Assembly (NCBI RefSeq): GCF_000011305.1
Contig: NC_004369.1
Location: 1,426,001 to 1,490,000, forward strand
Source of the DNA: Corynebacterium efficiens YS-314
Lineage (GTDB): Bacteria; Actinomycetota; Actinomycetes; Mycobacteriales; Mycobacteriaceae
Reading direction: 5' to 3'
Length of the DNA: 64,000 bases
Of this stretch, positions 1-10,864 are shown one piece after another; position 1 is the stretch's first letter; every line of letters starts with the position of its first letter. The notes under the pieces are model-generated. The model saw only the letters and a program-made list of their open reading frames with translations, ran no database searches and had not been told where the DNA came from. Made by a program: the position numbers and the translations under genes.

Positions 1-332
1 CCATCCGGTTCACCCGCGGCCAGTCCACCTCATCACTGGTGCAGATCGACCACCTCGTGCCCTTAGCTGATGCCTGGCAGAAGGGTGCACAGCAGTGGGA
101 TGACCAGACCCGCAGGAACTTCGCGAACGACCCGGTCAACCTCCTCGCGGTCAAAGGCAGTCTCAACAGTCAGAAGGGTGCGAGTGATGCCGCGACCTGG
201 TTACCACCGAACCGCGCATTCCGCTGTGACTACGCCAAGATGATCATCACGGTCAAGGACCGTTATGACGTCTGGCTCACCCGGGCGGAATCGGAGGCGC
301 TGTCCACCCAGCTGGACACCTGCGCCTCATAA
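1..332 (+). CDS. HNH endonuclease (DUF1524-like), C-terminal part
   Basis: The reading frame is open from the first base, so only the C-terminal ~110 residues are inside the window. Residues around IDHLVPLADAW, followed by a downstream Asn-rich stretch (NDPVNLLAV...LNSQKG) and a C-terminal WLPPNRAFRCDYA block, are the pattern of the DUF1524/GmrSD-C type HNH nuclease domain common in secreted actinobacterial proteins: the DH is the metal/catalytic pair and the Asn/His residues lie in the beta-beta-alpha fold. A GTG exists at 39 but the homology clearly begins upstream of it, so it is not the true start. The N-terminus (signal peptide or other domain) cannot be seen. Substrate unknown. Confidence 0.75.
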   Translation, partial: IRFTRGQSTSSLVQIDHLVPLADAWQKGAQQWDDQTRRNFANDPVNLLAVKGSLNSQKGASDAATWLPPNRAFRCDYAKMIITVKDRYDVWLTRAESEALSTQLDTCAS

Positions 333-394
333 CATTCCGGGCACACCGGGGCTTCCTGCAGGCCAGGGCCGGTGAGTTCGATTAACCTGGCAGC

Positions 395-1375
395 ATGGCT
401 GAGAAACCGCGTAACACCGACCCCAGTTCCGACCCGACCGACAAGGCCCCCGAGACACCGCCCACCCCAGGGCGGGGTTCGCACCCCCTGAGCCGGTTGA
501 TGGGGAAGAAACCCCAGCCCGTGGAGTCCTCGGAGCTCGGTGACCCCGATGAGGATGACATCCCGACCTACAACGGTCCACGTGCGGAGACACCCCAGGC
601 CCCCCAGACCACGGCCTTTGCCCGTCCGGGGGAGGGGTATCGGGCGTCGACAAGCGACCATCTGGCATCCGACGCGCCGACCACGGTGACGCCACCGCCA
701 CCCGCGCAACCGACCCGGCAGCTCGATCGCGAACCCGCCCCGGGCAGCTCCTACACCGATACGGATTTCGCACAACCCGCGACACCCACCGTGATCCCCC
801 CGGCGCAGCCGCCCGAGGAGCCGGTCATCGCCGAACAGGCTGTGCCTGTCGACGCCCGACGCGGCACCCTGGACTTCGGCCTGCTCATCATCCGTGCCAC
901 GGTTGGTCTGTACCTGATCCTGCGGGGGGTGTCCGCCTTCTTCGCTATCGGCGGTTCGGATGGTCTCGCCGGCCTCGAGGCGGACTACGCCGGTTACCAG
1001 TGGCCGGAGGTTCTGGCCATCCTGCTGCCGTCCCTGGAACTGGCTGCCGGTGTATTCCTGCTGCTGGGGCTCATGACCCCGGTCGCTGCGGCGGTCGCCA
1101 CCGTGGCCACATCCTTCACCGCCCTGCACCAGATCAACGTCCATGACGGTGGCTGGGGGGAGCTGGACGAGCCGATCGTGCTGGCTGTTGTCCTCACCCT
1201 GGTGGTCATCGGCCTGCAGTTCACCGGACCCGGCCGCATCTCCCTGGATGCCGGACGCAGCTGGGCGCGCCGCCCACTGGTCTCCTCATGGATCTTCGTG
1301 ATCATCGGCATCGCCCTGGCCGTGGTGCTGTGGTGGTTCGGGGCCGGCGTCAACCCTTTCGGTGCCCTGGGCTGA
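395..1375 (+). CDS. DoxX-like integral membrane protein with long Pro-rich N-terminal tail
   Basis: 326 residues. The first ~150 residues are hydrophilic, rich in Pro, Thr and acidic residues and probably disordered and cytoplasmic. Then come about four to five hydrophobic helices (roughly residues 160-180, 205-225, 228-248, 262-280, 298-318). The segment starting RGTLDFGLLIIRATVGLYLILRG, followed by a short Gly-rich loop, is typical of DoxX/DUF4383-type membrane proteins, whose biochemical role is poorly defined (linked to oxidative and thiol stress in actinobacteria). ATG at 395 is the first start in the frame. It converges on ilvD, with a shared bidirectional terminator between them. Function is not deducible beyond the family. 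Confidence 0.75.
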   Translation: MAEKPRNTDPSSDPTDKAPETPPTPGRGSHPLSRLMGKKPQPVESSELGDPDEDDIPTYNGPRAETPQAPQTTAFARPGEGYRASTSDHLASDAPTTVTPPPPAQPTRQLDREPAPGSSYTDTDFAQPATPTVIPPAQPPEEPVIAEQAVPVDARRGTLDFGLLIIRATVGLYLILRGVSAFFAIGGSDGLAGLEADYAGYQWPEVLAILLPSLELAAGVFLLLGLMTPVAAAVATVATSFTALHQINVHDGGWGELDEPIVLAVVLTLVVIGLQFTGPGRISLDAGRSWARRPLVSSWIFVIIGIALAVVLWWFGAGVNPFGALG

Positions 1376-1412
1376 CACAGGGCCTGACACAGGGCCTGGC
1401 ACCAGGCATGAG

Positions 1413-1465
1413 AAAACTCCCGGTGGAGGTGCACTGATCAACAGTGAACCCCACCGGGAGTTTTT
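1413..1465. terminator. Bidirectional terminator between the DoxX-like gene and ilvD
   Basis: A 14-bp inverted repeat (AAACTCCCGGTGG at 1414-1426 against CCACCGGGAGTTT at 1451-1463) is flanked by an A-run on the left and a T-run on the right, so it can end transcription from both converging genes. Confidence 0.85.
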
Positions 1466-1483
1466 GTGGTCACACGGCCCCTG

Positions 1484-3325
1484 TTAGTCGATCTGACGGA
1501 CCGCACCCTTGTCGGCGGAGGTGGCCATCTTCGCGTAGGCACGCAGTGCCTTGGAGACCACACGCTGGCGGTTCTTCGGCTGCCACGGCTTGTCGGAGGC
1601 TTCCTCCGCTGCCCGGCGACGCTCGAGTTCCTCATCGGAGACACCCAGATCCAGGACGCGGTTGTGGATGTCGATGGTGATGATGTCACCGTCCTCGATC
1701 AGGCCGATGACACCACCGTGGGCGGCCTCCGGGGAGACGTGTCCGATGGACAGTCCGGAGGAACCGCCGGAGAAACGGCCATCGGTGAGCAGGGCACACT
1801 TCTTGCCCAGACCGGAGCCCTTGAGGAAGGCGGTCGGGTGCAGCATCTCCTGCATGCCCGGGCCACCGGAGGGGCCCTCATAGCGGACGACGAGGACCTC
1901 ACCGGCCTGGATGGTCTTGTTGAGGATGACGGAGACCGCCTCCTCCTGGCTCTCCACCACGCGGGCGGGGCCGGTGAAGGTCCACAGCTCCTCGTCGATA
2001 CCGGCAGACTTGATCACGGCTCCGTCGGGAGCGATGTTGCCGCGCAGGACCACAAGGCCACCGTCGGCGGTGTGGGCGTGCTCGATGCTGTGGATGCAGC
2101 CGTTCTCGGCATCGGTGTCCAGCGAATCCCAGCGGTTGTCCGTGGAGAACGCCTCGGTGGTGCGGATGCCACCGGGAGCGGCATGGAAGAGATCGATCGC
2201 CTCCTCGGATGCCTTACCGGAACGGATATCCCATTCGTCCAGCCAGGACTCCAGATCATCGGAGAAGACCGAATGGACATCCTTGTTCAGCAGACCACCG
2301 CGGTTGAGCTCACCGAGGATGGCGGGGATGCCACCGGCGCGGTGGACATCCTCCATGTGGTAATCGGAGTTCGGTGCGACCTTGGACAGGCAGGGCACGC
2401 GCTTGGACAGCGCATCGATATCGGCCAGGTCGAAGTCGACCTCGCCCTCCTGTGCGGCGGCCAGAATGTGGAGGATGGTGTTGGTGGAACCACCCATGGC
2501 CATGTCGAGCGCCATGGCATTCTCGAAGGCCTTCTTGGTGGCGATGGAGCGTGGCAGGGCGGACTCGTCCTCCTGGCCGTAGTAACGCTCACACAGCTTG
2601 ACCACGGTCTCGCCGGCCTTCTCGAACAGGGCGCGGCGTGCGGAGTGGGTGGCCAGGGTGGATCCGTTGCCCGGCAGGGACAGACCCAGGGCCTCGGTGA
2701 GGCAGTTCATGGAGTTGGCTGTGAACATACCAGAGCAGGAACCACAGGTGGGGCACGCGGACTGCTCCACGGCGAGCAGCCCTGCATCATCGACACCGTC
2801 ATTGGCGGAGGCGGAGATCGCGGTGATCAGGTCGGTGGGGGCGTGGGCGACACCATCGACCACCACAGCCTTACCGGCTTCCATCGGGCCACCGGAGACG
2901 AACACGACCGGGATGTTCAGGCGCATCGCGGCATTGAGCATGCCGGGGGTGATCTTGTCACAGTTGGAGATACACACCATGGCATCGGCGGTGTGGGCAT
3001 TGACCATGTACTCCACCGAATCGGCGATGATCTCACGTGACGGCAGGGAGTACAGCATACCGCCGTGACCCATGGCGATGCCGTCATCGACGGCGATGGT
3101 GTTGAACTCCTTGGGCACACCACCCGCGGCGCGGACGGCATCCGCGACGATGTCCCCGACGTTCTTCAGGTGGACATGGCCCGGCACGAACTGGGTGTAG
3201 GAGTTGACGATGGCCACAATCGGCTTGCCGAACTCGTTTTCCTTCGTGCCTGTTGCACGCCAGAGCGCGCGGGCTCCGGCTGCGTTGCGGCCGACGGTGG
3301 TGACTTTTGAACGAAGAGGAATCAT
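1484..3325 (-). CDS. ilvD: Dihydroxy-acid dehydratase IlvD
   Basis: 613 residues, full family length. It dehydrates 2,3-dihydroxy-isovalerate and 2,3-dihydroxy-3-methylvalerate to the 2-oxo acids, the third common step of valine and isoleucine synthesis, in the cytoplasm. Iron-sulfur ligands are visible: SNCDK (Cys122) and the CPTCGSCSG block (Cys191, 194 and 197); the TDGRFSGG and GPSGGPGM motifs near the C-terminus belong to the active site. The start is ATG 3325 with an upstream GAAGAGG-like purine stretch on the opposite strand; the protein opens [10 protein letters not shown] as in C. glutamicum IlvD. It is transcribed away from ilvBNC and separated from it by two other genes, so it is regulated on its own. 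Confidence 0.97.
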
Positions 3326-3343
3326 GATGCGCTTTTCAGATCA

Positions 3344-3370
3344 ACTCTTTCGGATAGATCCGGAAAGAGT
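3344..3370. promoter_or_regulatory. Inverted repeat in the ilvD 5' region
   Basis: ACTCTTTCGGAT and ATCCGGAAAGAGT form a near-perfect hairpin or dyad (one bulged base) about 20-45 bp upstream of the ilvD start. It could be an operator or a 5'-UTR hairpin; no matching known regulator is recognised. Confidence 0.45.
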
Positions 3371-3519
3371 GGCGGAAAGGGGAAAAATCTCGGATGCCGC
3401 CTCACCATGCCCGGACCGGGTGAGGTGGGCTGGGAGCGGCGGAATCCAAAGCAGAATAGGATGTCCGACGGCGATCGGTTCTCTGGTTCGAATCACACCG
3501 TCACACTGGATGGTGGCAC

Positions 3520-4206
3520 TTACGCTTGTGGCGTCGGCCTGTCATCAGTGGGCTCAGTAGTGGGAATTGCGCTACCGGGGGATTCAACACCGCCGGGCCC
3601 GGAATTGTTCCCGGAGGCAGTATGCGAGACATCGTGGGGGGTGTTGTCCTCATCGAGCTCGATCTGGATCTCCCGGCCCAGCTCCTTCTGGCGGGCGATA
3701 TACTCGTCCCTGGTCAGGACCACGGAATAACCATCCTCCTGCACCACGACGATCTTGCCATCCATGGCGGCACGCCCCTCGGTCAGAGCATCGGGGATAC
3801 GACCATAGGATGCCTGCTGCAGCCGGGGGAGTGAGTTGAACGTGACACCGGGCAGGGAGATCTCCGTACCGTCGGTGGTGCGGGCGAAGGTTCGTGCACC
3901 CTTGAAGCCGATGCCTGCGAAATCATCCCACGCAATGGCCTTGTTACCACGGAAGGCATAGCGGGCCTCGATGCCCGTGCCGTCCACCACCGTGGCGGAC
4001 TTGAGCACCCACCAGATGATCAGGGCGGGGAAGATGAGGATCCACCAGAGGTACTGGGGGGCAGCCCCGATGGTGAGCAGTGAGATCAGCGCCAGAACAA
4101 CCGCACTGAGGATATGGGTGCGCTCAGGATGGAAGGTTTCGGTGGGTTCTGCCCGGGAAGCGGTCCCCGGTGCGGTGTCCTGGGTATTTTCAGTGGCTGA
4201 ACTCAT
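3520..4206 (-). CDS. Membrane-anchored bacterial PH-domain protein
   Basis: 228 residues. After a Thr/Glu-rich N-terminus there are two close hydrophobic helices (about residues 32-52 and 55-68, containing PQYLWWILIFPALIIWWVL), then a beta-rich domain containing YAFRGNKAIAWDDFAGIGF and an acidic/Pro-rich tail. This is the layout of actinobacterial low-molecular-weight PH-domain (PF10756-like, bPH) proteins sitting between ilvD and the mechanosensitive channel in C. glutamicum. ATG 4206 is the only sensible start. It lies 50 bp downstream of the channel gene on the same strand and could be cotranscribed with it. No specific function is known. Confidence 0.75.
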   Translation of the reverse strand: MSSATENTQDTAPGTASRAEPTETFHPERTHILSAVVLALISLLTIGAAPQYLWWILIFPALIIWWVLKSATVVDGTGIEARYAFRGNKAIAWDDFAGIGFKGARTFARTTDGTEISLPGVTFNSLPRLQQASYGRIPDALTEGRAAMDGKIVVVQEDGYSVVLTRDEYIARQKELGREIQIELDEDNTPHDVSHTASGNNSGPGGVESPGSAIPTTEPTDDRPTPQA

Positions 4207-4259
4207 GTTTCACATAGTAGTAAAGGGGGTGGACATGTCCGTAATCGTGACCGTAATCA

Positions 4260-6035
4260 TCATCCCACGGGCGCAGGCTGGGGCTCGGCGGTGGGCTGGG
4301 CAGGTGACTGGGCCGGTGCCTGATCCGTCGGTTGCGCCGGGGTGGGGGTCTGCTGGAGCCGGGGCGCGAGACCCGGGGTCGGGGTCACAGTGGTCGGTGT
4401 CACGGTGGGGGCTGGTTCGTTCTCCGGTGCGGTGGTCGGTGTGTTCGTGGCGCCCGGGGCGATGGGGGTGGCGGTGCCGGTCGGATCGGCGGTGGATTCG
4501 GTTGTCGGGGCGGGTGGCTCGGTGGACAGTGCCGGTTCCTCGGAGATCACCGGCTCGGGGACCGATTCGACCGGTGTGGTGATCTCCTCCTCATTGGAGG
4601 TGTTCCAGCCCTCCCATCCCTCCTCGGGTTCAATGGTGAACACCTTGAACAGCAGCAGGAGCACAAGAGCGATCGTCATGGCACCGGTACTCATACGGAT
4701 GCGGCCACCGCCGGACAGCAGCCTCTGCCACCACTTGTCGTAGCTTTCGGAACGGAAGAGGCTTGTCCGGCTGCCTGCGTTCTGATCATCGTCCTCCGAG
4801 TTGTCTGTATCCGCCGGATCGTCGGTGACGGGGAAGACCCTTGTCTCATCGGCATCCTCCATGTTCTTCGGCGGCACGGACATGGAGATATCCGGACGGT
4901 TCGGGTGGGTGCCCTGGGCGGTGGGTTTGACTTCGCCGTCGGCGGTGACCTCAGCGGTTTCGGCGGAGGCGGTGGTGTCGAGATGCCTGCCGGCCACGGC
5001 CCCTCCGGCCCCGGCGCTGACCACAGCGGCGGCCATGGCGCTGTCCTCGTCGAGGGCATCCACCGGGACATCGATCACCGGTTTGCGGGAATAGGCCTTG
5101 TCCGGGGTCGGGGTCGGAATCAGTCCGGTGGGGGTCTCACCCGGGTGGTCATCCAGGGTGAGTTTGTCCACCAGGGCGCCGGTGACGGTGGTCGCGGAGC
5201 CGTACTCATCCCAGAACTCATCGATGATCTGGGTGCGCACCGCGCGTTCGACCAGCCACTGGTTGCCGGCGGTGACCTGGATCATGAACCGCATCGTCAC
5301 CATCCAGGGCATACCCACCACTGTGGGGGGCTGGATATCCACGGCCGGATGGACATCCAGTTCGCCGAGCACCACCGCGGATACCTGTTCCTCCGCCAGC
5401 GCGCGGCGTGCAGCACCCTCCGAGCGGGCAATCACCTCGCCGATGTCCTCGGAACCCAGCATGGGTACGGGCATGACCACCACGGCGCGGGACCATTCGT
5501 TGGAACTGTTGATGCACACCTTCGCCGCGGAGTTCGGGACGATGATGGTCTGCTGGGAGATGGTGCGGATGGTGGTGGCACGCATGGTCACCTCGACAAC
5601 GGTGCCCTCCGCCTCAACACCACCGCCTTCAAAACGGACCCAGTCACCCACACCGAATTGTTTCTCGGTGAGGATGAAGAAGCCGGCGAGGAAGTCGGCG
5701 ACGATGGACTGCGCACCGAAACCAACCGCCGCGGAGGCAACGGTGGCGGGGATGGCGGCGCCGGCCAGTGAGAATCCGAGCTGTTGCAGGAACGTCACGA
5801 TGAGGATGAAATACGCGACGATCTGGATGATGTAGAGACCCACGCCGGCGAAGGCGAGTTTGTTCTTTCCCGCCTCCTCATCGTTGGTGGACTCAATCCG
5901 TTTCCGCACGATCCGCATGACCAGACGGCCGATGCGGGGGATGAGGGCACCGATGAGGACGATGATAATGAGATCGATCCCGGTTCCGAGGAACCAGGAC
6001 CACAGGGACGAGAGGAAATAGCTCAAAGCCAGCAT
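4260..6035 (-). CDS. mscCG: MscS-family mechanosensitive channel MscCG (glutamate exporter type)
   Basis: 591 residues. The first ~290 residues are an MscS core: three N-terminal membrane helices (about 15-37, 63-85, 90-112, the last being the Gly/Ala-rich pore helix [21 protein letters not shown]), then the beta domain with FGVGDWVRF and PNSAAKVC. A long hydrophilic linker leads to a fourth helix ([14 protein letters not shown], about 455-470) and a ~120-residue Pro/Thr/Glu-rich tail. That extra helix and tail distinguish C. glutamicum MscCG (NCgl1221), the main glutamate efflux channel, from E. coli MscS. The tail here is longer than in the 533-residue C. glutamicum protein as I recall it. 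It is divergent from the ilvB operon. Confidence 0.9.
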   Translation of the reverse strand: MLALSYFLSSLWSWFLGTGIDLIIIVLIGALIPRIGRLVMRIVRKRIESTNDEEAGKNKLAFAGVGLYIIQIVAYFILIVTFLQQLGFSLAGAAIPATVASAAVGFGAQSIVADFLAGFFILTEKQFGVGDWVRFEGGGVEAEGTVVEVTMRATTIRTISQQTIIVPNSAAKVCINSSNEWSRAVVVMPVPMLGSEDIGEVIARSEGAARRALAEEQVSAVVLGELDVHPAVDIQPPTVVGMPWMVTMRFMIQVTAGNQWLVERAVRTQIIDEFWDEYGSATTVTGALVDKLTLDDHPGETPTGLIPTPTPDKAYSRKPVIDVPVDALDEDSAMAAAVVSAGAGGAVAGRHLDTTASAETAEVTADGEVKPTAQGTHPNRPDISMSVPPKNMEDADETRVFPVTDDPADTDNSEDDDQNAGSRTSLFRSESYDKWWQRLLSGGGRIRMSTGAMTIALVLLLLFKVFTIEPEEGWEGWNTSNEEEITTPVESVPEPVISEEPALSTEPPAPTTESTADPTGTATPIAPGATNTPTTAPENEPAPTVTPTTVTPTPGLAPRLQQTPTPAQPTDQAPAQSPAQPTAEPQPAPVG

Positions 6036-6174
6036 GTCAACCAGGGTAACCCCGTTTTCTGTGCGTTGTCTGGATGAACGCTAGCGCACACATTGCGGTG
6101 TGGTGTGCTTATCGACGCCCCACCCCGCTGCCCGGTTGCGCTCTCCGCGGGGGTAACCCCCGCGCGTGGCGGGG

Positions 6175-6203
6175 TGGCCATTGATGGTCCGGCAGGGTAC
6201 TAT
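6175..6203 (+). promoter_or_regulatory. Probable ilvBNC promoter
   Basis: A -10 hexamer TACTAT (6198-6203) lies 9 bp before the leader-peptide ATG, with a weak -35 TGGCCA 17 bp upstream. The leader would therefore be translated from an almost leaderless transcript, as I recall for C. glutamicum ilvB. Confidence 0.5.
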
Positions 6204-6211
6204 CATTGACC

Positions 6212-6262
6212 ATGACCTCAATTCGACCTGTAGTAATCGTAGCTGCGCGGCGTTTGCCGTAA
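6212..6262 (+). CDS. ilvB attenuator leader peptide
   Basis: A 16-codon ORF reads [16 protein letters not shown]. It packs in three Val codons, two Ile and one Leu, the three end products of the pathway. It sits directly behind a probable promoter and is followed by a terminator hairpin, then the long leader of ilvB. C. glutamicum ilvBNC has a leader peptide of similar length and spacing that stalls when charged branched-chain tRNAs are scarce; this is the same arrangement. Too short for ordinary ORF calling, but position and codon content make it convincing. Confidence 0.85.
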   Translation: MTSIRPVVIVAARRLP

Positions 6263-6290
6263 CGGTTTTCTACAAGTCGTCTCGTCAAGC

Positions 6291-6331
6291 GCCCTCGACA
6301 GTACCCACCACAGTGCTGTTTCGAGGGCTTT
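6291..6331 (+). terminator. ilvB transcription attenuator
   Basis: GCCCTCGACAGTAC (6291-6304) pairs with GTGCTGTTTCGAGGGC (6313-6328) and is followed by TTTGTTG, a rho-independent terminator in the leader. ACCCACCACA (6303-6312) can alternatively pair with TGTTGTGGGT just downstream, giving a mutually exclusive structure as needed for attenuation. Confidence 0.75.
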
Positions 6332-6473
6332 GTTGTGGGTGGACACCCCTGCATCCAACATCGCACGGACATCTGTCGCACCGCGTGAACACGCACCTGC
6401 GTCGGAACAATTAAACAGTGACTCTCCCCGGGGAGTCATCAGAAATCCTTCTACGAAAAGGAGCCAGAAAGTC

Positions 6474-8327
6474 GTGAACGTGGCAGCTTCTCAACAGCCC
6501 ACTCCAGCCACGGTTGCCAGCCGTGGACGCTCCGGTGCCCCGGAGCGGATGACAGGCGCACAGGCAATTGTTCGATCGCTAGAGGAATTGAATGCCGACA
6601 TTGTGTTCGGTATTCCGGGCGGTGCGGTTCTCCCCGTATACGACCCACTGTATTCCTCCACGAAGGTTCGCCACGTGCTCGTGCGCCACGAGCAGGGCGC
6701 GGGACATGCCGCAACCGGTTATGCACAGGTCACCGGTCGCGTCGGTGTCTGCATCGCCACCTCCGGCCCCGGTGCCACCAACCTGGTCACCCCGATCGCC
6801 GATGCGCACCTGGATTCTGTTCCACTGGTCGCCATCACCGGTCAGGTCGGCCGCAGCCTCCTGGGTACCGACGCCTTCCAGGAAGCAGATATCCGTGGCA
6901 TCACCATGCCGGTGACCAAGCACAACTTCATGGTCACCGACCCCAACGACATCCCCAAGGCCCTGGCCGAGGCATTCCACCTCGCCATCACCGGCCGCCC
7001 GGGACCGATTCTGGTCGATATCCCCAAGGACATCCAGAACGCCGAACTGGACTTCGTCTGGCCCCCCAAGATCGACCTGCCGGGTTACCGCCCGGTCACC
7101 GTTCCGCACTCCCGCCAGATCGAGCAGGCCGTCAAGCTCATCGGTGAGGCCCAGAAGCCCGTCCTCTACATCGGTGGCGGTGTCATCAAGGCGGACGCCC
7201 ACGAGGAACTGCTCGCCTTCGCCGAGTACACCGGCATCCCAGTTGTCACCACCCTCATGGCGCTGGGCGCCTTCCCGGAGTCCCACGAACTGAACATGGG
7301 TATGCCGGGTATGCACGGCACCGTGGCCGCCGTGGGTGCCCTGCAGCGCTCCGACCTGCTCATCACCATCGGCGCGCGTTTCGACGACCGCGTCACCGGC
7401 GAGGTCAGCAGCTTCGCCCCGGACGCCAAGATCATCCACGCCGATATCGACCCGGCCGAGATCGGCAAGATCCGTCAGGCTGATGTACCGATCGTCGGCG
7501 ATGCCCGCGAGGTGCTCACCCAGCTGCTGGCCTCCGTGCGCAACAAGACGAACGCCACCGGCGACGTCAGCGCCTGGGTGGACTACCTGCGCGACCTGCG
7601 CGAGCGTTTCCCCCGTGGCTACGACGAGCAGACCGACGGCTCCCTGTCCCCGCAGTTTGTCATTGAGACGCTCTCCCGTGAGGTCGGTCCCGACGCCATC
7701 TACTGCGCCGGCGTCGGCCAGCACCAGATGTGGGCCGCACAGTTCATCGACTTCGAGAAGCCCCGCACCTGGCTCAACTCCGGTGGCCTGGGCACCATGG
7801 GCTACGCCGTGCCGGCTGCCCTCGGTGCCAAGGCGGGGGCTCCCGAGAAGGAGGTCTGGGCTATTGACGGTGACGGTTGTTTCCAGATGACCAACCAGGA
7901 ACTGACCACCGCCGCGGTGGAGGGCTTCCCGATCAAGATCGCCCTGATCAACAACGGCAATCTCGGCATGGTGCGCCAGTGGCAGACCCTGTTCTACGAA
8001 GGTCGCTACTCCAACACCAAGCTGCGCGAGCAGGGTTCCTATGTGCCGGACTTCGTTCAGCTGTCCGAGGGCCTTGGATGCGTGGCCATCCGCGTCACCA
8101 AGGAGGAGGAGGTCATCCCGGCCATCCAGAAGGCACGGGAGATCAACGACCGCCCGGTGGTCATCGATTTCATCGTCGGTGAGGATGCCCAGGTCTGGCC
8201 TATGGTGTCCGCCGGTGCGTCGAACTCGGACATCCAGTACGCACTCGGCCTGCGCCCGCTGTTCGACACCGAGGAGTCCGCAGGCGAGAACCCCGCAGAC
8301 ATCGACGCAGTCACCACCAGAGCATAA
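6474..8327 (+). CDS. ilvB: Acetohydroxyacid synthase large (catalytic) subunit IlvB
   Basis: 617 residues. It condenses pyruvate with pyruvate or 2-oxobutyrate, the committed step of valine/leucine and isoleucine synthesis, using ThDP, Mg and FAD, with IlvN as regulatory subunit. Visible features: the ThDP-activating Glu73 in [14 protein letters not shown], the central FAD domain, and the GDG...NN ThDP-Mg motif (GDGCFQM...INNGNLGM) near residue 465. The open frame extends back to 6330, but the GTG at 6474 has an AAAAGGAG site 10 bp upstream and gives the start [20 protein letters not shown], as in C. glutamicum. First gene of ilvB-ilvN-ilvC, controlled by the upstream attenuator. Confidence 0.97.
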   Translation: MNVAASQQPTPATVASRGRSGAPERMTGAQAIVRSLEELNADIVFGIPGGAVLPVYDPLYSSTKVRHVLVRHEQGAGHAATGYAQVTGRVGVCIATSGPGATNLVTPIADAHLDSVPLVAITGQVGRSLLGTDAFQEADIRGITMPVTKHNFMVTDPNDIPKALAEAFHLAITGRPGPILVDIPKDIQNAELDFVWPPKIDLPGYRPVTVPHSRQIEQAVKLIGEAQKPVLYIGGGVIKADAHEELLAFAEYTGIPVVTTLMALGAFPESHELNMGMPGMHGTVAAVGALQRSDLLITIGARFDDRVTGEVSSFAPDAKIIHADIDPAEIGKIRQADVPIVGDAREVLTQLLASVRNKTNATGDVSAWVDYLRDLRERFPRGYDEQTDGSLSPQFVIETLSREVGPDAIYCAGVGQHQMWAAQFIDFEKPRTWLNSGGLGTMGYAVPAALGAKAGAPEKEVWAIDGDGCFQMTNQELTTAAVEGFPIKIALINNGNLGMVRQWQTLFYEGRYSNTKLREQGSYVPDFVQLSEGLGCVAIRVTKEEEVIPAIQKAREINDRPVVIDFIVGEDAQVWPMVSAGASNSDIQYALGLRPLFDTEESAGENPADIDAVTTRA

Positions 8328-8339
8328 GGAGAGATCACG

Positions 8340-8858
8340 ATGGCCCCCTCAGATATCACCCGCCACACCCTGTCCGTTCTGGTCCAGGACGTCGACGGTA
8401 TCATTTCACGTGTCTCGGGCATGTTCACCCGACGCGCATTCAGCCTCGTCTCGCTGGTGTCCGCCAAGACCGAGACAGCGGGCATCAACCGCATCACAGT
8501 CGTCGTCGACGCTGACGAGCTCAACATCGAGCAGATCACCAAGCAGCTCAACAAGCTGATCCCGGTGCTCAAGGTCGTGCGTCTCGACGAGGAGACCACC
8601 ATCGCCCGCGCCATCATGCTGGTCAAGGTCTCCGCGGACAGCACCAACCGTCCGCAGATCGTCGACGCCGCGAACATCTTCCGCGCCCGGGTCGTCGACG
8701 TCGCCCAGGACTCCGTCGTCATCGAAGCCACCGGTACGCCCGGCAAGCTCCGTGCACTGCTGGATGTCATGGAACCCTTCGGGATCCGCGAGCTGATCGA
8801 GTCCGGTCAGATCGCCCTCAACCGTGGTCCCAAGACCATGGCCCCGGCAAAGCTCTAA
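8340..8858 (+). CDS. ilvN: Acetohydroxyacid synthase small (regulatory) subunit IlvN
   Basis: 172 residues. An N-terminal ACT domain (HTLSVLVQDVDGIISRVSGMF, about residues 7-80) binds valine and transmits feedback inhibition to IlvB; the C-terminal half (about 85-165) is the ALS small-subunit domain that activates catalysis. The start ATG has an AAGGAG site in the 12-bp gap after ilvB, so translation is tightly linked. Length matches C. glutamicum IlvN (172 as I recall). Confidence 0.97.
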   Translation: MAPSDITRHTLSVLVQDVDGIISRVSGMFTRRAFSLVSLVSAKTETAGINRITVVVDADELNIEQITKQLNKLIPVLKVVRLDEETTIARAIMLVKVSADSTNRPQIVDAANIFRARVVDVAQDSVVIEATGTPGKLRALLDVMEPFGIRELIESGQIALNRGPKTMAPAKL

Positions 8859-10006
<1,148 letters not shown>

Positions 10007-10030
10007 GCAGTCTTTCCGATATAACACCAC

Positions 10031-10077
10031 CTGATCGCGGCCATCCCTCCGGGGGTGGTCGCGATCAGCTGTTTTTG
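10031..10077 (+). terminator. ilvBNC operon terminator
   Basis: CTGATCGCGGCCATCCC pairs with GGGGGTGGTCGCGATCAG (one G:T and one mismatch), followed by CTGTTTTTG. Confidence 0.85.
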
Positions 10078-10092
10078 CGCACCGGAATGAAT

Positions 10093-10132
10093 AATCCCCC
10101 TTCCTCAACCACATCGTGGCTGGGGAGGGGGA
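10093..10132 (-). terminator. Terminator for the leftward ABC-transporter operon
   Basis: An inverted repeat (TCCCCCTTCCTCAACCA against TGGCTGGGGAGGGGGA) lies just past the ATPase stop codon; read on the minus strand it is followed by an AT-rich ATTATTCATT tract. Confidence 0.6.
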
Positions 10133-10147
10133 TGTCGCGTTTCGGGA

Positions 10148-10864
10148 TCAGGGATGCAGCAGATCGATCAGTTCGTGGCGCAGGGCGGGGTCCGGATCGA
10201 CATTACTGCGGGGACGGAGCAGATCGACGGCGATATCAGCGATCACCGTGGCATCCGGCGAGGGGGACATCACCAGGATGCGATCGGAGAGCAAGATGGC
10301 CTCATCCACATCGTGGGTGACCATGACCACGGTCCGGCGGTCGGCCTCCCACAGTTCCAGCAGCTGGAGCTGGAGTTCCCGACGTGTGAGCGCATCGAGT
10401 GCACCGAAGGGTTCATCCAGGAGTAGGATCTCCGGTTCCACCGCGAAGGCACGGGCGATGCCGACACGCTGCTGCATACCGCCGGACAGGCGTGCGGGAC
10501 GACGATCGGCCGCATGGGACAGGCCGACCATCTCCAGGTGACGGTCGGCGATCTCACGGCGCTGCGGCGCCGACAGCTCCGGGCGGACGGACTTCAACCC
10601 GAATTCGATATTTCCCCGTGCGGTGAACCAAGGCAGCAGCGCGTGGTCCTGAAAGACCACGGAGCTGCGCCCGTCGACGGTGACCGCGCCTGTCGACGGT
10701 TGATCCAACCCGGCGATCATGGACAGGATGGTGGATTTACCACAGCCCGAGGGACCGAGCAGGGAGACGAACTGCCCGGGCACGATATCGACCGTGGTGG
10801 GGCCGATGATGCGCGTGGTTCCATAGGAACGGGTGATCTGGTCGATGGTGATCGCATTAGTCAT
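10148..10864 (-). CDS. ABC transporter ATPase, nitrate/sulfonate/taurine family
   Basis: 238 residues. Walker A GPSGCGKST (about 37-45), signature LSGGMQQR (about 124-131), Walker B ILLLDEPFGALD (about 145-156) and the switch His (VTHDVDEA, about 179) are all present, so it should be an active nucleotide-binding domain. The IGPTTVDI/GLDQPSTGAVTVDG pattern is that of SsuB/TauB/NrtD proteins. Its start overlaps the permease stop by 8 bp, giving the order binding protein, permease, ATPase in one operon. Given the neighbouring flavin oxygenase, sulfonate or another organosulfur compound is the likely substrate, but that is inference. Confidence 0.88.
   Translation of the reverse strand: MTNAITIDQITRSYGTTRIIGPTTVDIVPGQFVSLLGPSGCGKSTILSMIAGLDQPSTGAVTVDGRSSVVFQDHALLPWFTARGNIEFGLKSVRPELSAPQRREIADRHLEMVGLSHAADRRPARLSGGMQQRVGIARAFAVEPEILLLDEPFGALDALTRRELQLQLLELWEADRRTVVMVTHDVDEAILLSDRILVMSPSPDATVIADIAVDLLRPRSNVDPDPALRHELIDLLHP

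Noticed and set aside
1466..3040. 524-codon open frame on the plus strand opposite ilvD
   Set aside because: It is the mirror of the high-GC ilvD codon pattern: Gly/Asp/Val-rich with no domain; ilvD is unmistakable.
6579..7724. 381-codon open frame opposite ilvB
   Set aside because: Antisense shadow of ilvB; no family similarity and composition typical of reversed GC-rich genes.
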